Below are positions 15,853 through 24,423 of a stretch of DNA of 64,000 nt, piece by piece. Origin of the DNA: Rhabdobacter roseus (GTDB lineage: Bacteria > Bacteroidota > Bacteroidia > Cytophagales > Spirosomataceae). Location: the NCBI RefSeq assembly GCF_014202275.1, contig NZ_JACHGF010000001.1:372001-436000 (forward strand), in the 5' to 3' direction. The notes under the pieces were generated by a model. It searched no databases, was not told the DNA's origin, and saw nothing but the letters and a program-made list of their open reading frames with translations. Position 1 is the stretch's first letter. The number at the start of each line of letters is the position of its first letter. A program made the translations under genes and the position numbers.

Positions 15853-17349
15853 ATGATTCAGCAGCCGCTCAAATTATACAATACGCTTAGCCGCCAAAAA
15901 GACCTTTTTGAGCCCCTTTCGTCCCCGCACGTGGGCATGTACGTCTGCGGACCGACGGTTTATAACTACGTGCATTTGGGCAACGTACGTACCTTCCTGA
16001 CCTTCGACACCCTCTACAGGTACCTCACGCACCTGGGCTATAAAGTACGGTACGTGCGCAACATCACCGATGTGGGCCACCTCGTGGGCGACGGCGACGA
16101 GGGCGAAGACAAGATCGGGCGGATGGCCAAGCTCGAGCAGCTGGAGCCGATGGAGATTGTGCAGCGCTACACTAACGATTTTCATGAGGTGATGGCCACC
16201 TTCAACATCCTGCCGCCCAGCATCGAGCCCACGGCTACGGGCCACCTCATCGAGCAGATCGAGGCCGTGCAGAAGCTCATCGAAAAGGACCTGGCCTACG
16301 AGTCGAACGGCTCGGTGTACTTTGACATCAGCGCCTACAACGAAGGCGGCCACGGCTACGGGAAGCTCTCGGGCCGGGTACTCGAAGACCTTCTCAACGA
16401 AACCCGCGAGCTCGACGGGCAGTCGGAAAAGCGCAACCCGCTCGACTTCGCCATCTGGAAAAACGCTTCCCCGGAGCACCTCATGCAGTGGAACTCCCCC
16501 TGGGGCAAGGGGTTTCCGGGCTGGCACCTCGAATGTACCTGCATGAGTACCAAGTACCTCGGGGCGCAGTTTGACATCCACGGCGGCGGCATGGACCTGA
16601 AGTTTCCCCACCACGAGTGCGAGATCGCGCAAGGTACCGGCCTGACGGGCCAGGAGCCGGTGCGCTACTGGATGCACTCCAACATGCTCACGGTGAACGG
16701 CCAGAAGATGTCGAAGTCGTTGGGGAATTCGTTTCTGCCGAGCGAGCTTTTTGCGGGTACCCACCCGCTGCTGGAGCGGGCCTTTAGCCCCATGACGGTG
16801 CGCTTCTTCATGCTGCAAAGCCAGTACCGAAGTACCCTGGATTTTTCCAATGAAGCTTTAAAAGCCGCTCAAAAGGGCTACAAGCGGCTGGTCAATGGCT
16901 ACCGCATCCTGCGCGAGCTCGAGTACCCCGCCGAGCCGGAAGCGGTGGACGTAGACGAGAAAAAGAAAGCCGACGTAGAGCAGTCGATCCGGGGCTTCTA
17001 CGACGCCATGAACGACGACCTCAATACGGCGGTGGCCATTGCGCAGCTCTTTAATCTGGTCAAGTACGTCAACATGATCTACCTGGGGCAGCTTCCGGCG
17101 GCGGCGCTGGGGGCGGAGACCTTCCAGCTCCTGAAAGAAAAGTTTGCGGTGTTTTTTGAAGAGGTACTTGGCTTGCAGGAAGAAAAAACGGTGGGTGATG
17201 CCGTGCTACGCGGAATGCTCAAGCTTTACCGGGGCCATAAGGCGTTGCAGGAGTACGATAAAGTAGACGAGATTCGTTCGTACTTCAAAGAGCAGGGGCT
17301 GGTGATCCGGGACATGAAGCACCGCATCGACTGGGCCTACGAAGAGTAA
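15853..17349 (+). CDS. cysS: Cysteine-tRNA ligase
   Basis: A class I aminoacyl-tRNA synthetase of 498 residues. The HIGH-type motif appears as HLGN (residues 41-44, within GPTVYNYVHLGNVRTF), Cys32 is the first zinc ligand, and KMSKS is intact (GQKMSKSLGNSF, about residue 284). The HGGGMDLKFPHHE stretch around 237-249 holds the other zinc-coordinating His/Cys residues that discriminate cysteine from serine. The enzyme charges tRNA-Cys. Length is normal. It has its own upstream gap of 131 bp, AT-rich, with motif words. Confidence 0.97.
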   Translation: MIQQPLKLYNTLSRQKDLFEPLSSPHVGMYVCGPTVYNYVHLGNVRTFLTFDTLYRYLTHLGYKVRYVRNITDVGHLVGDGDEGEDKIGRMAKLEQLEPMEIVQRYTNDFHEVMATFNILPPSIEPTATGHLIEQIEAVQKLIEKDLAYESNGSVYFDISAYNEGGHGYGKLSGRVLEDLLNETRELDGQSEKRNPLDFAIWKNASPEHLMQWNSPWGKGFPGWHLECTCMSTKYLGAQFDIHGGGMDLKFPHHECEIAQGTGLTGQEPVRYWMHSNMLTVNGQKMSKSLGNSFLPSELFAGTHPLLERAFSPMTVRFFMLQSQYRSTLDFSNEALKAAQKGYKRLVNGYRILRELEYPAEPEAVDVDEKKKADVEQSIRGFYDAMNDDLNTAVAIAQLFNLVKYVNMIYLGQLPAAALGAETFQLLKEKFAVFFEEVLGLQEEKTVGDAVLRGMLKLYRGHKALQEYDKVDEIRSYFKEQGLVIRDMKHRIDWAYEE

Positions 17350-17380
17350 ACAGGTACTTTGTCAATCATAAATCAATACT

Positions 17381-17917
17381 ATGCGAAATCGTACCACGAG
17401 CATTGCGCGAATTCTGCTGGGAATATTGGTGCTGGCCGGCCTGGCGTACGTAGCGTACCCGCTCCTGACCGACCGCCCCAAAAGCCGCCCGGAGCCCGCC
17501 GTGTCAACGGGTACTTCGGGCGCGGAAAGTAGCAGCACGCCGGTCTTTACCAAAGAAGGCGAAGTGACGTTTGTGAGCGCAGGGAAAAAGATCCTGACCA
17601 TCGACGTTGAGATCGCCGAAAACGAAGCCGAACGCGCTAAAGGACTCATGTACCGGCCTTACCTACCCGACTCCGTGGGGATGCTCTTTGTGTTTGAACG
17701 CGCCGACCCACATTCGTTTTGGATGAAAAATACGGCCATGCCGCTGGACATCATCTACGTAGGGGCCGATAAAAAAATTATTTCCATTCAAAAAAATACC
17801 ACACCCTATTCGGAGCAAAGCCTGCCTTCTTTCGGCGACGCGCAGTACGTCGTGGAAGTGAACGCTGGCTTCACCGACCGCCAGGGCATCAAAGTGGGCG
17901 ATTCCATTCTATTCTAG
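17381..17917 (+). CDS. DUF192-family membrane-anchored protein
   Basis: A 178-residue protein with one N-terminal membrane helix (IARILLGILVLAGLAYVAYP, about residues 9-28), a Ser/Pro-rich linker and a DUF192 domain (about 70-178) with ERAKGLMYRPYLPDSVGMLF, SFWMKNTAMPLDIIYVGADK and the closing VVEVNAGFTDRQGIKVGDSI. DUF192 proteins (for example archaeal ones) are small beta-barrels of unproven role. It starts 31 bp after cysS, with a GGTACTTTG word 19 bp upstream, and is followed 9 bp later by the M28-type gene. Confidence 0.88.
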   Translation: MRNRTTSIARILLGILVLAGLAYVAYPLLTDRPKSRPEPAVSTGTSGAESSSTPVFTKEGEVTFVSAGKKILTIDVEIAENEAERAKGLMYRPYLPDSVGMLFVFERADPHSFWMKNTAMPLDIIYVGADKKIISIQKNTTPYSEQSLPSFGDAQYVVEVNAGFTDRQGIKVGDSILF

Positions 17918-17926
17918 TTCTTTTTT

Positions 17927-18931
17927 ATGAAGCATCCACTACTGATCTTTTTTGTGTGCCTGGGTCTTTTCTGCGCCTGCCGAACCAACCAGTCTTCCGA
18001 GGGTGACGAGCAAAGTACCGTCAGCACCTTGCCCGTACCTACCTTCAACGCCGACTCAGCCTACCAGTTTGTACAGACGCAGGTGGACTTTGGTCCCCGG
18101 GTGCCCAATACCGCCGCCCACCGACAAGCGGGCGACTACCTGGTGGCTACGCTGAAAAAGTACGGCCTCACGGTGATCGAGCAGCCCTTTACGGCCATTA
18201 CCTACAACGGCAAAAAACTCGCCGCCCGCAACATCATCGGGAGCTACCGCCCGCAGGCAGCCAAGCGCATCATGCTGGCTTCGCACTGGGACTCCCGCCC
18301 CTTTGCCGACGAAGATTCTACGGCCAGCCTCCAGGCCCAGCCAGTACCCGCGGCCAACGACGGTGCCAGTGGTGTAGGGGTACTTTTGGAGCTGGCCAGG
18401 GTACTTAGCCAGGATAGTACCCAGCCCGAAATTGGGGTGGACATCGTATTCTTCGACGCCGAGGATTGGGGCAATTCGCGGGAGGCCAACGATCCCCTCG
18501 GGGGCTTTTGCCTGGGCTCGCAGCACTGGGCGGCCAACAAGCACCTGCCCAACTACACCGCTTACTTTGGCGTGCTGCTGGATATGGTGGGGGCCAAAGG
18601 AGCTACTTTCCCCAAAGAAGGGCACTCCATGCAGTACGCGGCCGACGTCGTCCGGACGGTCTGGAATACTGCCAGCGCGCTGGGGTACAGCCAGTACTTC
18701 GTGGACCAGCTGGGCCCGGCGATCATCGACGACCACCTACCGGTAAACCAAACGGCCAAATTTCCGATGATCGACATCATGCACCTCAAGCTCAACGACC
18801 TAAACCGTACTTTCTTTGACCACTGGCATACTACCCACGATACCATGGAGCACATAGACCCCGCTACGCTAAAGGCCGTGGGGCAAACGCTGCTGCAGGT
18901 AATTTATCAGGAAGCGCAGCCGCTTCAATAA
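17927..18931 (+). CDS. M28-family / glutaminyl-peptide cyclotransferase-like lipoprotein
   Basis: A 334-residue lipoprotein: a signal sequence ends at LFCAC (lipobox-like, Cys19). The body has the M28 zinc-peptidase / glutaminyl-cyclase core: HWDSRPFADED, AANDGASGVGVLLELARVL, VDIVFFDAEDWG, FCLGSQHWA and DDHLPVNQ, in that order. This single-metal arrangement is typical of the QC-like subfamily, which cyclises N-terminal Gln to pyroglutamate, more than of two-zinc aminopeptidases. Exported proteins starting with Gln are abundant in Bacteroidota, which fits. The gene is 9 bp after the DUF192 gene, probably in one operon. Confidence 0.87.
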   Translation: MKHPLLIFFVCLGLFCACRTNQSSEGDEQSTVSTLPVPTFNADSAYQFVQTQVDFGPRVPNTAAHRQAGDYLVATLKKYGLTVIEQPFTAITYNGKKLAARNIIGSYRPQAAKRIMLASHWDSRPFADEDSTASLQAQPVPAANDGASGVGVLLELARVLSQDSTQPEIGVDIVFFDAEDWGNSREANDPLGGFCLGSQHWAANKHLPNYTAYFGVLLDMVGAKGATFPKEGHSMQYAADVVRTVWNTASALGYSQYFVDQLGPAIIDDHLPVNQTAKFPMIDIMHLKLNDLNRTFFDHWHTTHDTMEHIDPATLKAVGQTLLQVIYQEAQPLQ

Positions 18932-18960
18932 GGGTACTTTGCCGCTATACGAACCTGCTC

Positions 18961-19350
18961 ATGAAAAAATTAGTGCTCATACTAGGTACCTGGCTGCTGC
19001 TGGGCTGCTCCTCACCCCCCGAAAAGCTGGGGCGGCTGGACTTGCCCAAGTGGCGGCAGGACCGCGGGGCCTGCCAAGGTACCCGAACTACCCAAGTGGA
19101 CGATCTGAAAGCGGAGCAAGAGCAGCTACTGGGGAAGTTTGCCAATGAGGTAGGCGTGCTCTTGGGTCGGCCGGATATTCACCAGCTAGGCGGACGCAAC
19201 CAAAAGTACTACGTGTATTTTCTGGAAAAGGGCGTTCATTGCGACGACATCACCAAGCCCTCGGAGGCCCTAAAAGTGATCATGCGCTTCAATGCCGTGG
19301 GGCTACTGGCCGAAATCACCTACCAGAAGGAGCCGCTTACTCAGATGTAA
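18961..19350 (+). CDS. Small uncharacterised lipoprotein
   Basis: A 129-residue lipoprotein (MKKLVLILGTWLLLGC, lipobox LLGC). The rest is a small alpha/beta domain ending in RPDIHQLGGRNQKYYVYFLE and VIMRFNAVGLLAEITYQ, a pattern reminiscent of BamE/SmpA-fold lipoproteins, though I cannot confirm that. It lies 29 bp after the M28-type gene and its last 10 bp overlap the convergent nadD gene. A GGTACTTTG word is 19 bp upstream. Confidence 0.75.
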   Translation: MKKLVLILGTWLLLGCSSPPEKLGRLDLPKWRQDRGACQGTRTTQVDDLKAEQEQLLGKFANEVGVLLGRPDIHQLGGRNQKYYVYFLEKGVHCDDITKPSEALKVIMRFNAVGLLAEITYQKEPLTQM

Positions 19351-19913
19351 AATTTCTTCCGTACAATCATCTCCTCCACCGCGTCAGGTACCAGGTACCG
19401 AATGGAGCGGCCCGCCCGGATCGCCTCCCGAATATAAGTAGCCGAAATATCCAGCAGGGGAGCGGGTACCATCCGAACCGCCGGATGGCTGCCAAAGGCA
19501 TGAGCGGCGGCGCTGGGACGAGGGTACACGTACAAGCCCACGTATTCCAGAATCTTGTCGTGGTTTTTCCAGTTGGGGAATTGTGCCAGATTGTCTTCAC
19601 CCATGATAAGCCGAAAGGTATGCTGGGGGAATTTTTCCTGAATCCGGATCAGCGTATCTATAGTATAGCTGGGGCGGGGCATGTGAAACTCCAGATCGGT
19701 GGCTTTCAGGAGAGAATTGTCGGCAATGGCGCGCTCCACCAGGTCGAAGCGGTCAAACTCGTGCAGCAGGCTTTTGTTTTTCTTGAAAGGGTTTTGCGGG
19801 CTCACAACCAGCCACACCTGTTCCAGGTCGGTGGCGGTAGCCATGGTGTTGGCGATGATCAGATGCCCTACGTGGATGGGATTGAATGATCCGAAAAAAA
19901 GTCCGATTTTCAT
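19341..19913 (-). CDS. nadD: Nicotinate-nucleotide adenylyltransferase
   Basis: A 190-residue nucleotidyltransferase: GSFNPIHVGHLIIANTM holds the (H/T)xGH motif, and ISATYIREAIRAGRSIRYLV holds the ISxTxxR motif near the C-terminus, as in NadD. It adenylates nicotinate mononucleotide in NAD synthesis. It follows gmk by 63 bp on the minus strand. Length is normal for the family. Its 3' end overlaps the convergent lipoprotein gene by 10 bp. Confidence 0.95.
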   Translation of the reverse strand: MKIGLFFGSFNPIHVGHLIIANTMATATDLEQVWLVVSPQNPFKKNKSLLHEFDRFDLVERAIADNSLLKATDLEFHMPRPSYTIDTLIRIQEKFPQHTFRLIMGEDNLAQFPNWKNHDKILEYVGLYVYPRPSAAAHAFGSHPAVRMVPAPLLDISATYIREAIRAGRSIRYLVPDAVEEMIVRKKFYI

Positions 19914-19976
19914 AGGCCACAGGTCGCTTTTCTCCGGGGGTACCTAAAGGTACCTATACGCAATTGAGAGGCCATG

Positions 19977-20570
19977 CTACAAGGTACTTGGGGCCGAACC
20001 AGGGTGGATGAATTCCAGCAGTAGCTTTTCCGCTTTGATAAGCGTTTCGTCCAGGTTGTCGTTGACGAGTATTTGGTCAAACTCGTGCTGGAAGCTTAGC
20101 TCGTAGCGTACTTTGGCAAGCCGCGTGGCCAGGGTTTCTTCGGTTTCGGTGCCCCGGGCGTTAAGCCGCCGTTTGATTTCTTCTTCGGAGGATACTTTCA
20201 CGAAAATGGCCAGGGCTTTATCGCCATAGGCTTCTTTGAGCTTGAGGCCACCTTTTACGTCTACGTCAAAAAGTACGTGCTTGCCTTCCTGCCAGAGGCG
20301 CTCGATCTCGGCCTTGAGCGTGCCGTAGTAGTTGCCGGCGTATACTTCCTCCCACTCGGCAAATTCCTGCTGGGCAATGCGTTGGCGGAATTCGGCTACT
20401 GAAAGGAAATAATAATCACGTCCGTTGATTTCGTAGTCGCGGCGGGGGCGGGTACAGGCAGATACCGAAAATGCGAGCTGATGGGGGTACTTGGCTAATA
20501 GGTGCCTAACGATGGTAGTTTTGCCTGAGCCGGAGGGAGCCGAAAATATAAGGAGCTTACCTTCTAGCAT
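19977..20570 (-). CDS. gmk: Guanylate kinase
   Basis: A 197-residue P-loop kinase: [17 protein letters not shown] (Walker A), then [19 protein letters not shown] and [16 protein letters not shown], the GMP-binding motifs, and [17 protein letters not shown]. It converts GMP to GDP. It starts 9 bp after the anti-sigma-like gene stop, so it is probably in one operon sigma, anti-sigma, gmk, nadD. Confidence 0.96.
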   Translation of the reverse strand: MLEGKLLIFSAPSGSGKTTIVRHLLAKYPHQLAFSVSACTRPRRDYEINGRDYYFLSVAEFRQRIAQQEFAEWEEVYAGNYYGTLKAEIERLWQEGKHVLFDVDVKGGLKLKEAYGDKALAIFVKVSSEEEIKRRLNARGTETEETLATRLAKVRYELSFQHEFDQILVNDNLDETLIKAEKLLLEFIHPGSAPSTL

Positions 20571-20579
20571 TCTGAGTAG

Positions 20580-20873
20580 TTAGGCGTTGAGTTTCGCCTT
20601 GATGGTGGCGACTAGGTTTTGCGGGCAGGGCCGACGCTCCACTTTGCTGTGAAGAGACTCCTTAATACATTTTTCCAGCTGGTAAGTTTGGATGCAGGGC
20701 ATGCATAAGTCCATGTTCTGCCGGAAGTGCTCTTTTTCTCCTTCGGAAGCTTCGCCGTCGAGGATCGCCTGGATCATTTTCATACATTCGGCATGATGCT
20801 CGCAGTGGTGCTTCATAGGCTGCTCTTGCTTCTCTCCGGCAGCGGAAGTCGGATTCGATGGTGCATTCATCAC
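20580..20873 (-). CDS. Zinc-type anti-sigma factor-like protein
   Basis: A 97-residue small protein rich in Cys and His: MKHHCEHHAECMKM and CMPCIQTYQLEKCIKE form an HxxxC-x2-C zinc-binding anti-sigma (ZAS) type pattern, with a helical body between. Bacteroidota encode such a protein directly downstream of their conserved ECF sigma factor, as here (80 bp apart). It would bind and hold the sigma factor, possibly in response to thiol stress. Soluble, without a membrane helix. No ARGTACC word occurs in the gene. Confidence 0.8.
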   Translation of the reverse strand: MMNAPSNPTSAAGEKQEQPMKHHCEHHAECMKMIQAILDGEASEGEKEHFRQNMDLCMPCIQTYQLEKCIKESLHSKVERRPCPQNLVATIKAKLNA

Positions 20874-20953
20874 TCGTGATTCGTTGTCGTAAAACTTATG
20901 TGGGGTCTGTATGTACCCTATAACCGATATGGTTGCAAAAAAAGTTTCACGAC

Positions 20954-21541
20954 TTACGCGTCGTATCCCATCGAACCTGCATAATTCTTTAGTTTGTCCT
21001 TCAAAAGGTTACGGGCCCGGTGCAGGCGCGACCGCACTGTACCAATGGGAATGTCCAGAATTTTGGCCATTTCTTCGTAGGTAAAGCCTTCAATATCACA
21101 CAGGATAATCACCGTGCGAAAATCAACGGGCAGGGAGTTGAGGGCATTGGCTACTTCGTCTCCAATGAGGTCCTGTACGGCATCTGCGCGCAAATCCACC
21201 GTGTAAGAAGCGTCCGCGGCCTCTTCCGAATTGTAGGTCGTTTCTACCTCTTGGTAGTCTACTTTGGAAGGTTGCTTGCTTTTTTTCCGGTAGTCGTTGA
21301 TGAAGCTATTCTTCAGGATTCGGAAGAGCCAGGCTTTGGCGTTGGTACCCTGCTCGAAGGAAGAAATAAAACGAAATGACTTCAGGTACGTATCTTGCAC
21401 CAGGTCATTTGCGTCGTCTTCGTCCATCGTGAGGCGAAACGCAAAGTTGTACATCGAGTCGATATGCGGCATGAACTCACGGTTGAAGATCTCATAACGC
21501 TGATCATCCGTGTATCCTTCTTTTATGGGTGCTTCTGACAT
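20954..21541 (-). CDS. ECF-type RNA polymerase sigma factor (conserved Bacteroidota type)
   Basis: A 195-residue sigma factor: region 2 with ANDLVQDTYLKSFRFISSFE and WLFRILKNSFINDYRKKSK, and region 4 with NSLPVDFRTVIILCDIEGFT and IPIGTVRSRLHRARNLLK. It is close to the conserved sigma factor found next to gmk in many Bacteroidota. I use ATG 21541 (MSEAPIKEGYTDDQRYEIF), which matches the known N-terminus of that family; longer starts at 21553 or 21601 are possible. Anti-sigma and gmk follow. The gene lies in a motif desert. Confidence 0.92.
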   Translation of the reverse strand: MSEAPIKEGYTDDQRYEIFNREFMPHIDSMYNFAFRLTMDEDDANDLVQDTYLKSFRFISSFEQGTNAKAWLFRILKNSFINDYRKKSKQPSKVDYQEVETTYNSEEAADASYTVDLRADAVQDLIGDEVANALNSLPVDFRTVIILCDIEGFTYEEMAKILDIPIGTVRSRLHRARNLLKDKLKNYAGSMGYDA

Positions 21542-21792
21542 GACAAGTGACATAAGAAAGCTGAATTTACAAATATTAACCACAGCACCAAAAGCCGCCA
21601 ACGAGTATTTGATGAACGGTATCTGGATTAAATCAGTAGTAATTCTGCATGGTAATCAATTTGTAAATTATGTATTTAACTACAAACCATTCGTTTTCGG
21701 AATGGTTTAAAAAACCGATCCACGACTTTTAGCCAGTTTATGCAAATTTCGCGCCAGCGATAAAATAAGCAGCCATAATGTCAGGTGACAGC

Positions 21793-22296
21793 CTATTTGC
21801 TGGAAAACAGTTGAAGCAACAGAATGAGCAAGGTCGTGAAGAGCGTACTGGCAGCAATGCGAAGCAATGTATACAAAATCATCCCCAAGTGGCTCATTTC
21901 GACGAAAAAGAGCATGGCATGATGGACAAACACCAGCGGAATCAGAAAGCTGAGAAAAGCACCCAGGCCCATTTGGTGAAGGCCTATTTCTACCCGGTCG
22001 GGGTTTTTGGCTTCCAGTTGAATCCGGACCAGAAAAGGACGCAGGTAAGCTACCAGGGTGCTGGCTGCGGCGTGCATCCCCAGGGTGTTGTAAAATACAT
22101 CTACGATCAGCCCCGTCAGGAAGCCGAGCACGAGCAGTAGTGTACGGTTTGTTTCGGCGGGAAGTAGCAGGATGCACGCCACGTAGACAAAGCAAAAGGA
22201 ATAGTCAAACAGCACGACATTGCGCAGAATCAGAATCTGCAAGACCAGGTAGAGCAAAAACCAGAGCGAGTACTGTAAGATTTCCCGTAGGCTCAT
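21793..22296 (-). CDS. mreD: Rod shape-determining protein MreD
   Basis: A 167-residue integral membrane protein with about five helices and a typical MreD start (SLREILQYSLWFLLYLVLQI), with GLIVDVFYNTLGMHAAAST in the middle. It is part of the elongasome, spanning the inner membrane next to MreC and PBP2. It overlaps mreC by 4 bp (ATGA). It is the last gene of the mreBCD operon, followed by a 240-bp spacer. Confidence 0.92.
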   Translation of the reverse strand: MSLREILQYSLWFLLYLVLQILILRNVVLFDYSFCFVYVACILLLPAETNRTLLLVLGFLTGLIVDVFYNTLGMHAAASTLVAYLRPFLVRIQLEAKNPDRVEIGLHQMGLGAFLSFLIPLVFVHHAMLFFVEMSHLGMILYTLLRIAASTLFTTLLILLLQLFSSK

Positions 22297-23135
22297 CGGC
22301 GTTCTGTTTCGAGGCGTTTTTGAAGTTCTTCCAGCTGGGGGCGCAGCTGGTTTTTGACCACGTACACGTACGACATGTTCCGGAAGTCGGTGGACAGCCG
22401 GAGCGAAATATCATAGAACGTCTGATCCGGCCGTACCGTCAGGTTTTCGACAGTACCTACCATGATGCCCGGCGGAAATACCGCGTTGAGGTTAGAAGTA
22501 ACGGCAGAATCACCCTTCTCGACGGTTTTGTATCTTGATACATCGATTAAATCAATAAAGTCCGGACTTTTGCCCGGCCACTTGGCGGTTCCGATTTCGT
22601 CGCTGCGTACCAGGCGCGTCGACACCATGAACTGCGCGTGCAGGATGGACGTAATGACGGAAAAGTGCTCGGAGCAAAAGCGTACCTTGCCCACCACCCC
22701 CGTGGCTGATATAACCCCCATGCCGGGCTGGACGCCGTCCAGGGTCCCTTTGTCGATGGTGATGTAGTTGTTGGCGCGGTTGGTTTCGTTGTTGATCACC
22801 TTGGCTACTACGTACGTGAAGCGCGCGCTAAACAGCGAATCGGGCTGGTAATTGGGGGGCGCGTCGACGGCTCTTTGTTGCTGTAGCTGGGTAACGAGGG
22901 TATTCAGGCGTACGTTTTCGGCGGCCAAGTCGGCATTCACTTCGCGCAGGGTGGCGTACTCGCGCACGGTGTTGGAAAGCGTGAGGGCCTTGGCCACGTA
23001 GTAGTTGGACGTATTGAAGTAGGTAGCGCTCCAGTACGAATTACTCTGGACGATCAGCCAAAAGCTGAGCGTTTCCAGTAGGACGAATAAAATAAAGTTT
23101 CGATTCCGCGAAAGGAATTCAACGAGTTGAAACAT
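22293..23135 (-). CDS. mreC: Rod shape-determining protein MreC
   Basis: A 280-residue protein with one N-terminal membrane helix (about residues 12-30), a coiled coil (VREYATLREVNADLAAENVR, about 60-85) and the two beta-barrel domains of MreC (ITIDKGTLDGVQPGMGVIS and GDSAVTSNLNAVFPPGIMVG). It scaffolds the cell-wall elongation complex in the periplasm. It overlaps mreD by 4 bp and starts 82 bp after mreB, across a stem-loop. Confidence 0.94.
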   Translation of the reverse strand: MFQLVEFLSRNRNFILFVLLETLSFWLIVQSNSYWSATYFNTSNYYVAKALTLSNTVREYATLREVNADLAAENVRLNTLVTQLQQQRAVDAPPNYQPDSLFSARFTYVVAKVINNETNRANNYITIDKGTLDGVQPGMGVISATGVVGKVRFCSEHFSVITSILHAQFMVSTRLVRSDEIGTAKWPGKSPDFIDLIDVSRYKTVEKGDSAVTSNLNAVFPPGIMVGTVENLTVRPDQTFYDISLRLSTDFRNMSYVYVVKNQLRPQLEELQKRLETERR

Positions 23136-23162
23136 GGGGTCGAGGCGCTCACCAAAGGCAGC

Positions 23163-23198
23163 CTTCCGCCCGAAAGTAGTTTACCCTCAGGGCGGAAG
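23163..23198. promoter_or_regulatory. Stem-loop between mreB and mreC
   Basis: CTTCCGCCC (23163-23171) and GGGCGGAAG (23190-23198) form a 9-bp perfect hairpin with an 18-nt loop in the mreB-mreC spacer. There is no T-run on the minus strand, so it may tune or partially attenuate read-through, or protect the abundant mreB mRNA, rather than terminate. Confidence 0.55.
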
Positions 23199-23217
23199 AC
23201 CGGAAACTTTTTTGGTA

Positions 23218-24243
23218 CTACGTGATCAGGACAGGCTTGTAGTGCTCCAGATTTTTCAAAACTTCACCCGTACCGAGTACCACCGCTTTCAACGGTTGCT
23301 CGGCGATGTGAATGGGAAGCTTCGTTTTGGCAGCAATGCGCTTGTCCAGGCCGTGAATCATCGCACCACCGCCGGTCAGGTAGATTCCGTTTTTGTAAAT
23401 ATCCGCCGAGAGCTCCGGGGGAGAAATCTCCAGCGCTTTCATGACGGCCTCTTCAATCTTGGAAATGGACTTATCCAGCGAGTAGGCGATCTCGCTGTAC
23501 GTCACTTTAATTTCTTTTGGAATCCCCGTCATCAAATCCCGGCCCCGGATCTCGTAGTCGTCGGGCGGGGTATCCAGTTCGGGCAGGGCGGAACCGATGG
23601 CCATTTTGATTTTCTCAGCCGAGCGCTCCCCAATCAGCAGGTTGTGCTCGCGGCGCATGTAGTCTACGATGTCCCGCGTGAAGACGTCCCCCGCAATCCG
23701 GACCGACTGCTCGCACACAATACCCGACAGGGCAATGACGGCGATCTCGGTGGTACCCCCGCCGATGTCCACGATCATGACGCCGTTGGGCTGGGTGATG
23801 TCAATCCCGATCCCGATGGCCGCCGCAATGGGCTCGTGTACCATGTACACCTCTTTGGCCCCGGCGTGCTCGCAGGAATCCTTCACCGCGCGCTTTTCTA
23901 CCTCGGTGATCCCTGACGGAATACACACCACCATGCGGTGGGAAGGCGTAAAAAAGCGATTACCGGATTCGATCATTTTGATCATGCCCCGGATCATCAT
24001 TTCAGCGGCCGTGAAGTCGGCAATCACACCATCCTTGAGCGGACGGATCGTTTTTATATTTTCATTTGTTTTTTCGTGCATCTGCATGGCCGTGTGGCCA
24101 ATCGCCAGTACCTTCCCGCTGGTCTTATCGATGGCGATAATCGAAGGCTCATCCACCACTACCACGTCCTTATGAATAATGAGGGTATTGGCAGTACCCA
24201 GATCAATCGCGATATCGCTTGTTAAAAAATCAAACAATCCCAT
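23218..24243 (-). CDS. mreB: Rod shape-determining actin homologue MreB
   Basis: A 341-residue actin-fold protein: IAIDLGTANTLIIHKDVVVV (phosphate 1), VMIVDIGGGTTEIAVIALSG (phosphate 2) and GIYLTGGGAMIHGLDKRIAA (adenosine motif). It polymerises under the inner membrane and organises cell-wall synthesis and rod shape. It is first in mreBCD. The start at 24243 (MGLFDFLTSD) keeps the N-terminal amphipathic helix typical of MreB. It contains no ARGTACC copy although the flanking chromosome is full of them. Confidence 0.97.
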   Translation of the reverse strand: MGLFDFLTSDIAIDLGTANTLIIHKDVVVVDEPSIIAIDKTSGKVLAIGHTAMQMHEKTNENIKTIRPLKDGVIADFTAAEMMIRGMIKMIESGNRFFTPSHRMVVCIPSGITEVEKRAVKDSCEHAGAKEVYMVHEPIAAAIGIGIDITQPNGVMIVDIGGGTTEIAVIALSGIVCEQSVRIAGDVFTRDIVDYMRREHNLLIGERSAEKIKMAIGSALPELDTPPDDYEIRGRDLMTGIPKEIKVTYSEIAYSLDKSISKIEEAVMKALEISPPELSADIYKNGIYLTGGGAMIHGLDKRIAAKTKLPIHIAEQPLKAVVLGTGEVLKNLEHYKPVLIT

Positions 24244-24388
24244 GTTTATGTTATATGAATAATACGCTGAATTTTAGCTTTGAGGATTGCAAAATTAAAG
24301 ATAATTACCCACAAACAAAGGTATTTGGCAAATTTACCTAAGTATATGGTAATCAGGGTGTAGCCGGAATGCCCCGCTTGGTGCATAC

Positions 24389-24417
24389 TTGAATTTTATA
24401 AATACTAATTACCTTTG
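24389..24417 (+). promoter_or_regulatory. Near-consensus Bacteroidota promoter of the GH3-family gene
   Basis: TTG (24389-24391), 18-bp spacer, then TACCTTTG (24410-24417), a perfect TAnnTTTG -7 box. The ATG at 24424 is only 7 bp after the box, so the transcript would have a leader of a few nucleotides at most, i.e. possibly leaderless. Confidence 0.65.
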
Positions 24418-24423
24418 CTACCT